Source of the DNA: Chloroflexota bacterium
GTDB lineage: Bacteria > Chloroflexota > Anaerolineae > 4572-78 > J111
Length of the DNA stretch: 6,830 nt
Assembly: GCA_003695455.1 (NCBI GenBank)
Contig: RFJF01000554.1
Span: 1 to 6,830 of the forward strand
Direction: 5' to 3'
Position 1 is the first letter of the stretch. Each line of letters begins with the position of its first letter. Shown piece after piece: positions 1 to 6,141 of the stretch. Both the position numbers and the translations under genes were made by a program. The notes below the pieces were generated by a model. It ran no database searches. It was not told the origin of the DNA and worked only from the letters and a program-made list of their open reading frames with translations.

Positions 1-163
1 GCGCCGGCTGCACCGGCGTTGCAAGTGGCGACCCACCCGGCGCAACGGTGGCAATCTCCGGCGAGCCGGCAATATCGCCACCCGGCCCACGCTGGAGTTC
101 ACAGCCGGTTATTCCCAGCAAAATCAGCAGACTCGCTAAAATCAGGCTGGCGTTCTTTTTCAT
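1..163 (-). CDS. Lipoprotein, N-terminal part (cut by window edge)
   Basis: The gene reads leftward from an ATG at 163 and leaves the window after 54 codons. The first 20 residues form a type II signal peptide: MKKN, a hydrophobic core rich in Leu and Ile, then the lipobox ITGC with the lipidated Cys at residue 21. The mature start (ELQRGPGGDIAG...) is a low-complexity Gly/Pro/Ala/Thr linker, as in lipoproteins whose domain is held away from the membrane. The start is well supported: GGGGAGGG at 170-177 is a strong ribosome binding site six bases before the ATG. It begins only 28 bp after the Xer stop codon, so it may be co-transcribed with that gene. The functional domain lies outside the window, so the role cannot be given; a solute-binding protein or another surface protein is equally possible. 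Confidence 0.8.
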   Translation of the reverse strand, partial: MKKNASLILASLLILLGITGCELQRGPGGDIAGSPEIATVAPGGSPLATPVQPA

Positions 164-191
164 TGCAATCCCTCCCCAAAACCGGGTTTGG

Positions 192-1205
192 TCACTGATC
201 TAACGTTTTGCCGGGCGGGCTATCTTCGTCCGGCGGCGGTAATTCGTCAAATACTTCTGCGTAGGCCTGGTCAATTTCGGTTTCTGACAGATGTGTGTAA
301 CCAGACGTGGTGTTAATGCTTTCGTGGCGCGCCAGATTTTGGGCCAGCAAAATATCGTGCCGGCGGGCGGCGCGGGTAACAAAATAGTGCCGAAAGGTGT
401 GCGGGGTGATGGTACCGCGCGCTTCTTCGCCCAGCGCCTGCACCACGTACCGGGTCACAATATTTTCAGCCGTGCGCGGCGAGATAGGCAGCACTTTTTT
501 GGCGGCCCGCTTGTCGTGCCGGGCAAACAGGGGCAGCACACCCTGCCGCCCCTGGCCAAGGTCAAGCGGCACGCGCACCTTTAAATAAGCGTCAATGTAG
601 CCCAGCGCCCGGCCCGAAAACCGAACCACGGCCTGCTTGTTGCCTTTACCCACAATCACGGCTCGCTGATGGTCCCAATCCAGGTCACCGCGGCGCAGGC
701 TGCACGCTTCGGAGACGCGCAGGCCGGTATCGGCCAGGGTGAACAGCAGGGCGGCGTCTCGCCGTTGGGTGAGTTGTTGGGGCAGCGTTTTGGCCGGCTG
801 TTCGGCCACACTCTGCATAAATTCCAGAACGGTTTCCAGGCTGCTTTCCGGAAAGACGTGCAGCCGCTTGCCCAAACTGCGCCGCTGCCCCAGCTCAAAA
901 TCCAGGGTTGACAGGTTGACGGCGGCCCACTCCTGCGCGGCCACGTAGCGGTAAAAGCCGGCCACAGCGGTGGTGTACAGGTGCTCGGTAGAGACCGACT
1001 GCTTTTGCAACTGGTTTAAAAATGTTTCCAGCCACAGCGGTGACAGCGCCGCAATATCGGTTTCATTCACGTCAATTTTAGCCTTGCTGCGGGCCAGGCT
1101 GTCTGCAAACGCGCTCAGCCCACGCTGGTAAGCGGCCAGCGTGTGCGGGCTTTTGCTGCGTTTAACCTGACGCAGATAATGGTCAATGGCTTCCTGAACG
1201 TTCAT
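192..1205 (-). CDS. XerC/XerD-type tyrosine recombinase
   Basis: This 337-residue site-specific recombinase would break and rejoin DNA through a covalent phosphotyrosine. Residues 1-100 form the SAM-like core-binding domain, including SPHTLAAYQRGL near residues 19-30. The catalytic domain follows, with the full R-K-H-R-H-Y set: Arg163 in DTGLRVSEA, Lys187 in VGKGNK, His269 and Arg272 in TPHTFRHYF, His294 in LARHES, and nucleophile Tyr303 in SGYTH. Family members are usually about 300 residues; the extra length is mainly a 105-150 linker and an acidic Pro-rich tail after 320. Nothing is broken, so it should be active. No clear Shine-Dalgarno site precedes the ATG, and a likely promoter lies just upstream. 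No phage or integron genes are nearby. A cellular Xer protein for chromosome dimer resolution is likely, but sequence alone does not separate XerC, XerD, XerA or an integrase. Confidence 0.93.
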   Translation of the reverse strand: MNVQEAIDHYLRQVKRSKSPHTLAAYQRGLSAFADSLARSKAKIDVNETDIAALSPLWLETFLNQLQKQSVSTEHLYTTAVAGFYRYVAAQEWAAVNLSTLDFELGQRRSLGKRLHVFPESSLETVLEFMQSVAEQPAKTLPQQLTQRRDAALLFTLADTGLRVSEACSLRRGDLDWDHQRAVIVGKGNKQAVVRFSGRALGYIDAYLKVRVPLDLGQGRQGVLPLFARHDKRAAKKVLPISPRTAENIVTRYVVQALGEEARGTITPHTFRHYFVTRAARRHDILLAQNLARHESINTTSGYTHLSETEIDQAYAEVFDELPPPDEDSPPGKTLDQ

Positions 1206-1221
1206 GATTATGGTAACTAAC

Positions 1222-1250
1222 AGTCTACCGCAAATTATGTTAAATGTAAA
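1222..1250 (-). promoter_or_regulatory. Putative promoter of the xer gene
   Basis: Read on the minus strand, TTTACA (1245-1250, five of six matches to the -35 consensus) is followed after 17 bases by TAGACT (1222-1227, four of six matches to the -10). The -10 ends 16 bases before the recombinase ATG, so the predicted 5' leader is only about ten bases and has no room for a normal ribosome binding site. This fits the absence of a Shine-Dalgarno motif there. The match is moderate and could be chance in an AT-rich gap; read-through from pyrG is the alternative. Confidence 0.4.
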
Positions 1251-1263
1251 CCTTTTCCCGCCG

Positions 1264-1283
1264 AAAACGGCTGAAATCAGCCG
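1264..1283 (-). terminator. Weak terminator-like hairpin spanning the pyrG stop
   Basis: On the minus strand CGGCTG (1283-1278) pairs with CAGCCG (1273-1268) around an ATTT loop, and TTTT follows (1267-1264). The UGA stop of pyrG (1279-1277) sits in this hairpin. Six GC-rich pairs with only four U residues make a weak intrinsic terminator. It would partly separate pyrG from the downstream xer gene, which appears to have its own promoter. It may instead act as an mRNA 3'-end stabiliser. Confidence 0.35.
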
Positions 1284-2932
1284 GAAACGGGGGCCGGCTC
1301 GGTGGCGGCAGCCGGGGCGGATTGCGCAGCCACCACACGGTCCAGCGCAGCACGAATGAATTGGGCAAACAGCGGGTGAGGCCGGGTGGGCCGGCTTTTG
1401 AATTCGGGGTGAAACTGGCTGCCCAGCATAAAGGGATGGTCGCGCAGTTCTGCAATTTCCACCAGCCGGCCATCGGGCGAGAGGCCGGAAAAGACCAGCC
1501 CGGCCTGACCCAACTGCTCTTTAAATTCATTGTTAAATTCAAAGCGGTGGCGGTGGCGCTCATCCACCTGGTCAGCTTGATAGGCGTTGGCGGCAATGGT
1601 GCCGGGGATGAGGTGGCAGGGGTAGCTGCCCAGCCGCATGGTGCCGCCCAAATCGGCAATGTCCCGCTGGTCGGGCATCAGGTCAATGACCGGGTGGGTG
1701 GTGGCGGGGTTGAACTCGGTAGAGTTGGGGGCGTCGCTTTCAAACACCTCGCGGGCCAGTTCAATGACCATCACCTGCATCCCCAAACACAGGCCCAGGT
1801 AAGGCACTTTTCTGACACGGGCAAATTTGGCAGCCACAATTTTGCCCTCAACGCCGCGCTCACCAAAGCCGCCGGGGACCACAATGCCGTCAAGATTTTC
1901 CAGCCGTTCCACGTTGCGCATCCGCTCCAAATCTTCCGATGAAATCCACTCGATGTTGACGGCGCAGTTGTGGTGGACGGCGGCGTGATTGAGCGCCTCG
2001 TAAACGCTCATGTAGGCGTCTTCCAACTCTACATATTTGCCCACAATACCCACGGTAACGGTGTGAGGTTTGGGGCCTTTGATGTGAGCCACCATATCTC
2101 GCCATTCGGCCAAATCGGGGGTGCGGCAATCAATTTTCATCCGGGCGCAAATAATATCGGCCACACGGTAATCTTCGAGCGTGAGGGGGACTTCGTAAAT
2201 GGTGCTGGCGGTGGGCAGCGGAATAACAGCCTGCCGGTCAACATCACAAAACAGGGCAATCTTCTCGCGCAGGTCGTCGCCCACCGGCAGGTCTGCGCGG
2301 CACATAATCATATCCGGCTGAATGCCGATACCGCGCAGCTCGCGGACGCTGTGCTGGGTGGGTTTGGTTTTCAGCTCGTTGGTGGTTGCCAGATGGGGCA
2401 ACAGCGTTACGTGGATGTAGTAGGTGTTATCGCGGCCCAGGTCTTTGCGCATCTGGCGCAGCGCCTCTAAAAACGGCAACCCCTCGATGTCGCCCACCGT
2501 GCCGCCCACTTCCACAATCACCACATCGGCCTTGGTTTGGCGGGCCACCTGATTGATGGTGGCCTTAATCTGGTTGGTCACGTGGGGAATTACCTGGATA
2601 GTTTTGCCCAGGTAATCACCGCGGCGTTCACGGTTGATGACCTGCTGGTACACCTGGCCGCTGGTCAGGTTGCTGGCCCGGGACAGGTTTTCATCAATAA
2701 AGCGCTCGTACGCACCCAAATCCAGGTCGGTTTCTGCGCCATCTTCCAGCACAAACACCTCGCCGTGTTCGTAGGGGCTCATGGTGCCGGGGTCTACGTT
2801 GAGATACGGGTCCAGCTTCTGCACCGTCACCGCCAGGCCGCGGCTTTTCAAAATCCGGCCTATCGAGGCGGCCGCCACCCCTTTGCCCAGCGAAGATACC
2901 ACACCGCCCGTACAAAAAATATACTTGGTCAT
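1277..2932 (-). CDS. pyrG: CTP synthase
   Basis: CTP synthase makes CTP from UTP, ATP and glutamine in the last step of de novo pyrimidine nucleotide synthesis; it is cytosolic and works as a tetramer. The 551-residue protein has the usual full length. The N-terminal amidoligase domain opens with [18 protein letters not shown], which includes the P-loop, followed by [15 protein letters not shown] and [10 protein letters not shown] around Glu141, a Mg-binding region. From about residue 290 comes a class I glutamine amidotransferase domain with oxyanion motif GGFGERG, nucleophile Cys382 in LGLCLGMQ, and His508 and Glu510 in GSQFHPEF. The tail after 535 is Ala/Pro-rich and probably unstructured. 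The ATG at 2932 is supported by AGGAGGGG about ten bases upstream. A promoter and a terminator-like leader hairpin precede the gene, suggesting control by attenuation. No defect is visible. Confidence 0.99.
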   Translation of the reverse strand: MTKYIFCTGGVVSSLGKGVAAASIGRILKSRGLAVTVQKLDPYLNVDPGTMSPYEHGEVFVLEDGAETDLDLGAYERFIDENLSRASNLTSGQVYQQVINRERRGDYLGKTIQVIPHVTNQIKATINQVARQTKADVVIVEVGGTVGDIEGLPFLEALRQMRKDLGRDNTYYIHVTLLPHLATTNELKTKPTQHSVRELRGIGIQPDMIMCRADLPVGDDLREKIALFCDVDRQAVIPLPTASTIYEVPLTLEDYRVADIICARMKIDCRTPDLAEWRDMVAHIKGPKPHTVTVGIVGKYVELEDAYMSVYEALNHAAVHHNCAVNIEWISSEDLERMRNVERLENLDGIVVPGGFGERGVEGKIVAAKFARVRKVPYLGLCLGMQVMVIELAREVFESDAPNSTEFNPATTHPVIDLMPDQRDIADLGGTMRLGSYPCHLIPGTIAANAYQADQVDERHRHRFEFNNEFKEQLGQAGLVFSGLSPDGRLVEIAELRDHPFMLGSQFHPEFKSRPTRPHPLFAQFIRAALDRVVAAQSAPAAATEPAPVSG

Positions 2933-2966
2933 TGAGTTAATCCCCTCCTGCCTGTTGTTGAAATGT

Positions 2967-3001
2967 AAAAAATAAAGTCCCCAAACGGTTTGTGTGGGGA
3001 C
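2967..3001 (-). terminator. Terminator-like hairpin in the pyrG leader (putative attenuator)
   Basis: On the minus strand GTCCCCA (3001-2995) pairs with TGGGGAC (2983-2977) across an 11-base loop, giving seven pairs. Two more weak pairs can form at the base with the flanking A, G and U residues. A U-rich tract, TTTATTTTTT (2976-2967), follows at once. This is the form of an intrinsic terminator, but it lies after the likely pyrG promoter and 34 bases before the ATG, so it would stop transcription before the gene. No protein gene lies immediately upstream on this strand for it to serve as an end. An attenuator controlling pyrG is the simplest reading; the antitermination signal is not identified. 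Confidence 0.65.
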
Positions 3002-3004
3002 CTG

Positions 3005-3040
3005 GCGTGTTAGATTTACGAAATTTACTGAACGTCACGC
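3005..3040 (-). promoter_or_regulatory. Possible upstream stem in the pyrG leader RNA
   Basis: On the minus strand GCGT-gac-GTT (3040-3031) can pair with AACACGC (3011-3005), giving a seven-pair bulged stem that ends three bases before the terminator-like hairpin. It would lie at the very 5' end of the leader transcript. It does not obviously exclude the downstream hairpin, so whether it takes part in regulation is unclear. Confidence 0.25.
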
Positions 3041-3050
3041 GCATGCTTGC

Positions 3051-3078
3051 ATTATATCAATTTTGGGTGAAATGTCTA
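3051..3078 (-). promoter_or_regulatory. Putative pyrG promoter
   Basis: Read on the minus strand, TAGACA (3073-3078, five of six matches to the -35 consensus) and a perfect TATAAT (3051-3056) are separated by 16 bases. Transcription would begin near 3044, giving a leader of about 110 bases that contains the terminator-like hairpin. The predicted first transcribed bases are A/G/C mixed and do not begin with GGG. It diverges from the tRNA promoter, with about 30 bp between the two -35 boxes. Confidence 0.65.
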
Positions 3079-3110
3079 TAGTGAAAATGTGTGATATTTA
3101 CCCCTGCATT

Positions 3111-3138
3111 TTGACACGCCAAAAGGCTGTGATATAAT
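3111..3138 (+). promoter_or_regulatory. Promoter of tRNA-Thr
   Basis: A perfect TTGACA (3111-3116) and a perfect TATAAT (3133-3138) are 16 bases apart. Transcription would start near 3145, about 35 bases before the mature tRNA. Both hexamers match the housekeeping sigma-factor consensus exactly, as expected for a highly expressed stable RNA. The 5' leader contains a small GCCG/CGGC hairpin at about 3158-3172. Confidence 0.8.
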
Positions 3139-3179
3139 CGGCTGTTGTCAACCAACGCCGTAATTTGCGGCAAAAATGC

Positions 3180-3252
3180 GCCACCCTAGCTCAATCGGCA
3201 GAGCAGCTCATTCGTAATGAGCAGGTTGCGAGTTCGATTCTCGCGGGTGGCT
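3180..3252 (+). tRNA. tRNA-Thr (anticodon CGU)
   Basis: A complete 73-base cloverleaf can be drawn. The acceptor stem is GCCACCC (3180-3186) with GGGTGGC (3245-3251). The D stem is GCTC/GAGC with the GG pair in its loop. The anticodon stem GCTCA/TGAGC holds loop TTCGTAA with anticodon CGT at 3213-3215. The variable loop has five bases, and the T stem GCGAG/CTCGC holds loop TTCGATT. Anticodon CGU reads ACG, so this is threonine; the G1-C72 and C2-G71 pairs used by threonyl-tRNA synthetase are present. The discriminator is U73. The 3' CCA is not encoded (TTC follows), so the CCA-adding enzyme must supply it. It stands alone, not in a tRNA cluster, with its own promoter and a terminator about 90 bases downstream. 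Confidence 0.98.
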
Positions 3253-3343
3253 TTCAGATTTTTTTGTTGGCAAAACAAAAGAAGCTAGTTTGATAAAAAG
3301 TTGTGGGTTCCAAAGAAGCGGGGCTCGCATCGGTGAAATCAAG

Positions 3344-3375
3344 ACCCTAAAGATGGAGCACTCTTTAGGGTTTTT
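3344..3375 (+). terminator. Intrinsic terminator downstream of tRNA-Thr
   Basis: ACCCTAAAGA (3344-3353) pairs perfectly with TCTTTAGGGT (3362-3371) around an eight-base loop, and a run of five T follows (3371-3375). On the plus strand it would end the tRNA transcript, leaving a trailer of about 90 bases. Because the stem is a perfect inverted repeat, it may also weakly stop minus-strand transcription from the propeller operon, but there the tract after the stem (CTTGATTT) is poor. It separates the two convergent units. Confidence 0.85.
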
Positions 3376-3382
3376 GTATTAT

Positions 3383-3586
3383 TTACTTTCGCGCTTCCGG
3401 CGATTTGCTTGCCTCCCATGCGTCCAGACACGAATAATCCGTTGCCTCAAGAACCTGTCCGGCGGCCACCTGTTCCAATAAGCATTGTTGATACATTACC
3501 GCCGGGTAGCAGGGGATGATGGTGAGCGTGCCGGCGCTGCGCTGCAATTCACACAACTCTGGTTGGGCCGTCTTGCGCTGTTCCAA
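3383..3586 (-). CDS. Small unrecognised ORF overlapping the propeller gene, or its frameshifted C-terminus
   Basis: A reading frame offset by +1 from the propeller gene overlaps its end and runs about 165 bases past its TGA to a TAA at 3383. The part beyond the TGA looks coding: balanced composition, third positions rich in G and C (ACG CTC ACC ATC ATC CCC TGC TAC), and no low complexity. It includes TLTIIPCYPAVMYQQCLLEQ and ends in EASKSPEARK. I do not recognise the protein. No clear start exists. The start given is a TTG at 3586; another TTG at 3556 overlaps the propeller stop, and the first ATG after the stop is at 3496. None has a good ribosome binding site. It could be a separate translationally coupled gene of 57-67 residues, or the original C-terminus of the propeller protein cut off by a one-base indel. 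The frame upstream of 3586 is a shadow. Confidence 0.35.
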   Translation of the reverse strand: MEQRKTAQPELCELQRSAGTLTIIPCYPAVMYQQCLLEQVAAGQVLEATDYSCLDAWEASKSPEARK

Positions 3587-4502
3587 CCAGCAAAGGTGAT
3601 GGGGCCAGTACGCCTTGCGGGGCCAGGGCGCAAAGAACGCCCTGCTCAAAATTCAGGTGAGAGGCCCGGCCCTGCCAGGTTTGCCCTTTATCGGCTGACA
3701 CCAGAATGCCGTTACTCAACAGAACCAGCAACTCTGGCCGGGCGGGGAATTCCGGCGAGAGAATGACGGCGTTAACTGTACCATCTATCGAATCCTGTCC
3801 CAGCGGTAACCAGGTATCTCCTTTGTTCTCGGAGATATACAGCCCGCGGCTTTCTGTGCCGGCCAGCATCATCCCGTCTCCGGCAAAACCGGGCGACAGC
3901 GCCAGACTCAGCACCGGGTCTGTGGCAGGGGTGGTGATTTCATGCCAGGAGCGCCCGCCGTTTTCACTGCAAAATATACCGATTTCCGTGCCAACGTACA
4001 GCGTGCGGTCTGCCGCAAAATTGGGCGAAACCGCCAAACAGAGAATGTGCATATCAAACAGGCCAAAATTCCAGGCCACCCAGCTTGCACCCCGGTCTGT
4101 TGACAAAAAAACGCCGTCTTCCAACGTGCCGGCAAAGAGCGTGCCGTCTGCAGAATAGTTGGGTGAGAAGGCCAGATGGGTGATGTGCGGCGGCGGTTCT
4201 GGCAGCAGCAAAACGTGCCACGTTTGCCCGCCATCCACCGAGCGCAAAATGCCGCCGGGCACGCCTGCAAACACAGTCTGATCCCGCGGAAAATCCGGCG
4301 ATACAGCCACGGCCGTGGTTGCCAGCGGTTCGGTCAGGTTCAGAGACTCACAGGCCGGATGCCACAACTTTCCGCCGTCTGCGGAACGGTACAACCCGGA
4401 CCGGCGACCGGCAAAACAAATACCATCCTCTGCAAATTTTGGCGATGCCGCCAACGAAAAAACAAGGTCTTGTTCAATAGAGGTTTGTGTCATTGTGCTC
4501 AT
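3549..4502 (-). CDS. Asp-box beta-propeller protein (BNR/sialidase-like, YCF48-like)
   Basis: The 317-residue protein is made of a repeat of the form SPxFAxDxxxFAGTxxGLYxSxDGGxTW. Six Asp boxes are visible: SADGGKLW at 40, SVDGGQTW at 88, STDRGASW at 134, SENGGRSW at 179, SENKGDTW at 224 and SADKGQTW at 269, spaced 45-48 residues apart. Each marks one four-stranded blade. Residues 289-312 look like the first strands of a seventh blade, but the frame stops before its Asp box. There is no signal peptide or membrane segment, so it is probably cytoplasmic. No sialidase catalytic residues were identified; a binding or assembly scaffold, as in the YCF48/HCF136 fold, is more likely than an enzyme. 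The ATG at 4502 was chosen because it falls 16 bases after the chaperonin stop; the upstream ATG at 4565 would overlap that gene. An ATG at 4493, preceded by GGATGAG, is also possible. It is very probably co-transcribed with the chaperonin. Confidence 0.88.
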   Translation of the reverse strand: MSTMTQTSIEQDLVFSLAASPKFAEDGICFAGRRSGLYRSADGGKLWHPACESLNLTEPLATTAVAVSPDFPRDQTVFAGVPGGILRSVDGGQTWHVLLLPEPPPHITHLAFSPNYSADGTLFAGTLEDGVFLSTDRGASWVAWNFGLFDMHILCLAVSPNFAADRTLYVGTEIGIFCSENGGRSWHEITTPATDPVLSLALSPGFAGDGMMLAGTESRGLYISENKGDTWLPLGQDSIDGTVNAVILSPEFPARPELLVLLSNGILVSADKGQTWQGRASHLNFEQGVLCALAPQGVLAPSPLLVGTAQDGPTRVV

Positions 4503-4518
4503 CCAAATCTGGGTGATG

Positions 4519-6141
4519 TTACGGTTCTCCGGCCTGCGCCCGTTTGCGGTGCAACACAAAAGCATCGGTGGTGAGCGCCAGGGCCGCGCCGGTTACGGCG
4601 CTGTGAACGGCGGTTTTTACGGTAGCGGTGGAATCCCAAATACCGGCCTGCGCCATATTGGCAACAACGCCGGAGTTCACATCAAAACCAAAGCCGCGGT
4701 GGTTGTGGTTAAGGCGGCCAATGACCACGCTGTCCTCAAAACCGGCGTTGCGCACAATGGTTCGTAGTGGGGCTTCCAGCGCCGAAAGTAAAATCTGCCG
4801 GGCTTGCCGTTCATCGGTGGTGTGACTTTGGGCCAGTGTTTTAGCCACCGCGGGCCGGCAGGCCAGCAGAGCTGCGCCGCCGCCGGGAACCATTCCCTGC
4901 CGGATGGCGCCGCGCAGGGTATCTGCGGTACGTTGGGCCAGCGCTTTGCGCATGGTAATTTCAGACTCGGTGGGAGCGCCAACCCAAAGCACGGCAGTTC
5001 CGCCCAACAACCGCCCTACGCGCAATTGCAAAGCCTTGCGGGCTCTGGCATCGGTGGCGCGGTCAACTGCCCGCCGCAATTTATTGATGTGGTCTCGTAC
5101 TTGGGCCGGGTTCCCCTGCCCGCGCACAATACCCAGATGATTTTTATCCACCCATATCCGGCGCGCCTGACCAAAATCTTCAGCCTTGACCGTACCCAAA
5201 GCATTACCGGCATCTTTTAAATATGGCTGACCGCCGGTCAGCAGGGCGATATCTGCCAGCGCCGCGGCCTGTTCGGTGGGGGTTTTGCCCGGGGTTTTGG
5301 CGGCAATAACCTGAAACCCTTTTGAGCCGGCGTTAATCTGGTGCAGCATACCGGCCACATCGTCAGAAATAGTTGACCCAATCAACAGTGCATTGGGCGC
5401 GCCGGCCTTTTTGGCCGTGGTCAGGTCATCTAAAATTTTCTGCGGAGCATCCAGCGGTAAATCGCTGATAAAAATAAACGGCATCACCATGCGGACGGTG
5501 AGGTCAACATTCTGGCTGATGGCTTTTTTGTCCAGCGCGCCGCTCTCCCAGTAAGAGCCGTCCACAAATTCGCGCTCAACCTCACGGCTGCGCCCGTCAC
5601 GGATTTCCAGCCGCCCGTGTTCGCCAATCAGGTCAAAAATCTCACCGAGCGTAGCCGCCATAGGCGCATCGTAACACACAGATTCGGCCATTTGCGCCAA
5701 TTTCTCCGCCCCGGACAGCGAAATTGCCATGCGGTCCAGTTCATCCAGAATTACCTGCAACCCGGTTTCCAGATGGCGGCGCAAAACCATGGCGTTGCCG
5801 CCGGCGGTTACATACCGCACACCTTCATTAAAAATTTTCTGGAACAGAACGGCGGTGGTTGCGGTGCCGTCTCCCACGGTTTGGTGAACCTGCCACAAAA
5901 CGTGGCGTAAAAACATGGCACCAACATCGGTTGTGCGACCGGGCAGTTCAACAATCCGCCGGGCAATCAACCCGCCGCTGTCCAGCAGTTCGGGGGATTT
6001 TCCGCGCTGGGCAATGCGCTCAATAGCCACAATTCTGGGCCGGGGGCCGAGCGTTGGGCCAATGGCATCCACCAATTGATTGATGCCGCGCTGCATCCCC
6101 CGGTAAACATCTGGCTGAAAAACCACACCGGGAATAGTCAT
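4519..6141 (-). CDS. Divergent GroEL/Cpn60-like chaperonin
   Basis: This 540-residue protein aligns by eye over the whole length of group I chaperonins, barrel ATPases that refold proteins in the cytosol. The nucleotide pocket is kept: TLGP at 30-33, Asp54 (LLDSGG, equivalent to GroEL Asp52), GDGTATTAVL at 90-99 (Asp91 = Asp87), Asp407 in ADTLRGAIRQG (catalytic Asp398), VPGGGAALL at 418-426, and Asp503 in AGIWDSTATV. It departs elsewhere. The apical GYLSPYF segment is absent, replaced by the DGSYWESGALDKK region (194-206). KAPGFGDRRK has become KTPGKTPTEQ, and the C-terminus ends in HRKRAQAGEP with no Gly-Gly-Met tail. It is therefore probably not the housekeeping GroEL, and no groES precedes it. 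The ATG is supported by AGAGGTG six bases upstream. No CIRCE element is visible before it. It lies 63 bp after the transporter gene and 16 bp before the propeller gene. Confidence 0.93.
   Translation of the reverse strand: MTIPGVVFQPDVYRGMQRGINQLVDAIGPTLGPRPRIVAIERIAQRGKSPELLDSGGLIARRIVELPGRTTDVGAMFLRHVLWQVHQTVGDGTATTAVLFQKIFNEGVRYVTAGGNAMVLRRHLETGLQVILDELDRMAISLSGAEKLAQMAESVCYDAPMAATLGEIFDLIGEHGRLEIRDGRSREVEREFVDGSYWESGALDKKAISQNVDLTVRMVMPFIFISDLPLDAPQKILDDLTTAKKAGAPNALLIGSTISDDVAGMLHQINAGSKGFQVIAAKTPGKTPTEQAAALADIALLTGGQPYLKDAGNALGTVKAEDFGQARRIWVDKNHLGIVRGQGNPAQVRDHINKLRRAVDRATDARARKALQLRVGRLLGGTAVLWVGAPTESEITMRKALAQRTADTLRGAIRQGMVPGGGAALLACRPAVAKTLAQSHTTDERQARQILLSALEAPLRTIVRNAGFEDSVVIGRLNHNHRGFGFDVNSGVVANMAQAGIWDSTATVKTAVHSAVTGAALALTTDAFVLHRKRAQAGEP

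Noticed and set aside
1322..2470. Long plus-strand open frames (206 and 166 codons) opposite pyrG
   Set aside because: They lie fully opposite a clear CTP synthase with complete catalytic motifs, have no ribosome binding site, and read as low-complexity His/Gly/Val-rich shadows.
3030..3050. Bacillus-type reiterative G addition at the start of the pyrG transcript
   Set aside because: The predicted start lies in a mixed GCAAGCATGC stretch, not in a run of G, so the slippage step known for Bacillus cannot be claimed.
3158..3172. GCCG/CGGC hairpin before the tRNA as a terminator or regulator
   Set aside because: Only four pairs, no T run after it, and it lies within the tRNA 5' leader removed by RNase P.
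3354..3363. Half of a CIRCE heat-shock operator (AGCACTC)
   Set aside because: It sits in the loop of the tRNA terminator, has no matching second half at the right spacing, and is far from the chaperonin start.
3290..3481. Plus-strand 63-codon ORF after the tRNA
   Set aside because: It runs through the tRNA terminator hairpin, has no ribosome binding site, and its second half opposes the better-coded minus-strand frame.
3549..4502. Sialidase (neuraminidase) call for the propeller
   Set aside because: Asp boxes only show the propeller fold; the Arg triad, Tyr/Glu pair and export signal expected of sialidases were not identified.
4503..4565. Upstream ATG at 4565 as start of the propeller gene
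   Set aside because: It would overlap the end of the chaperonin gene by 47 bases, adds a non-propeller Cys/Arg-rich stretch, and lacks a ribosome binding site; the ATG at 4502 fits just after the chaperonin stop.
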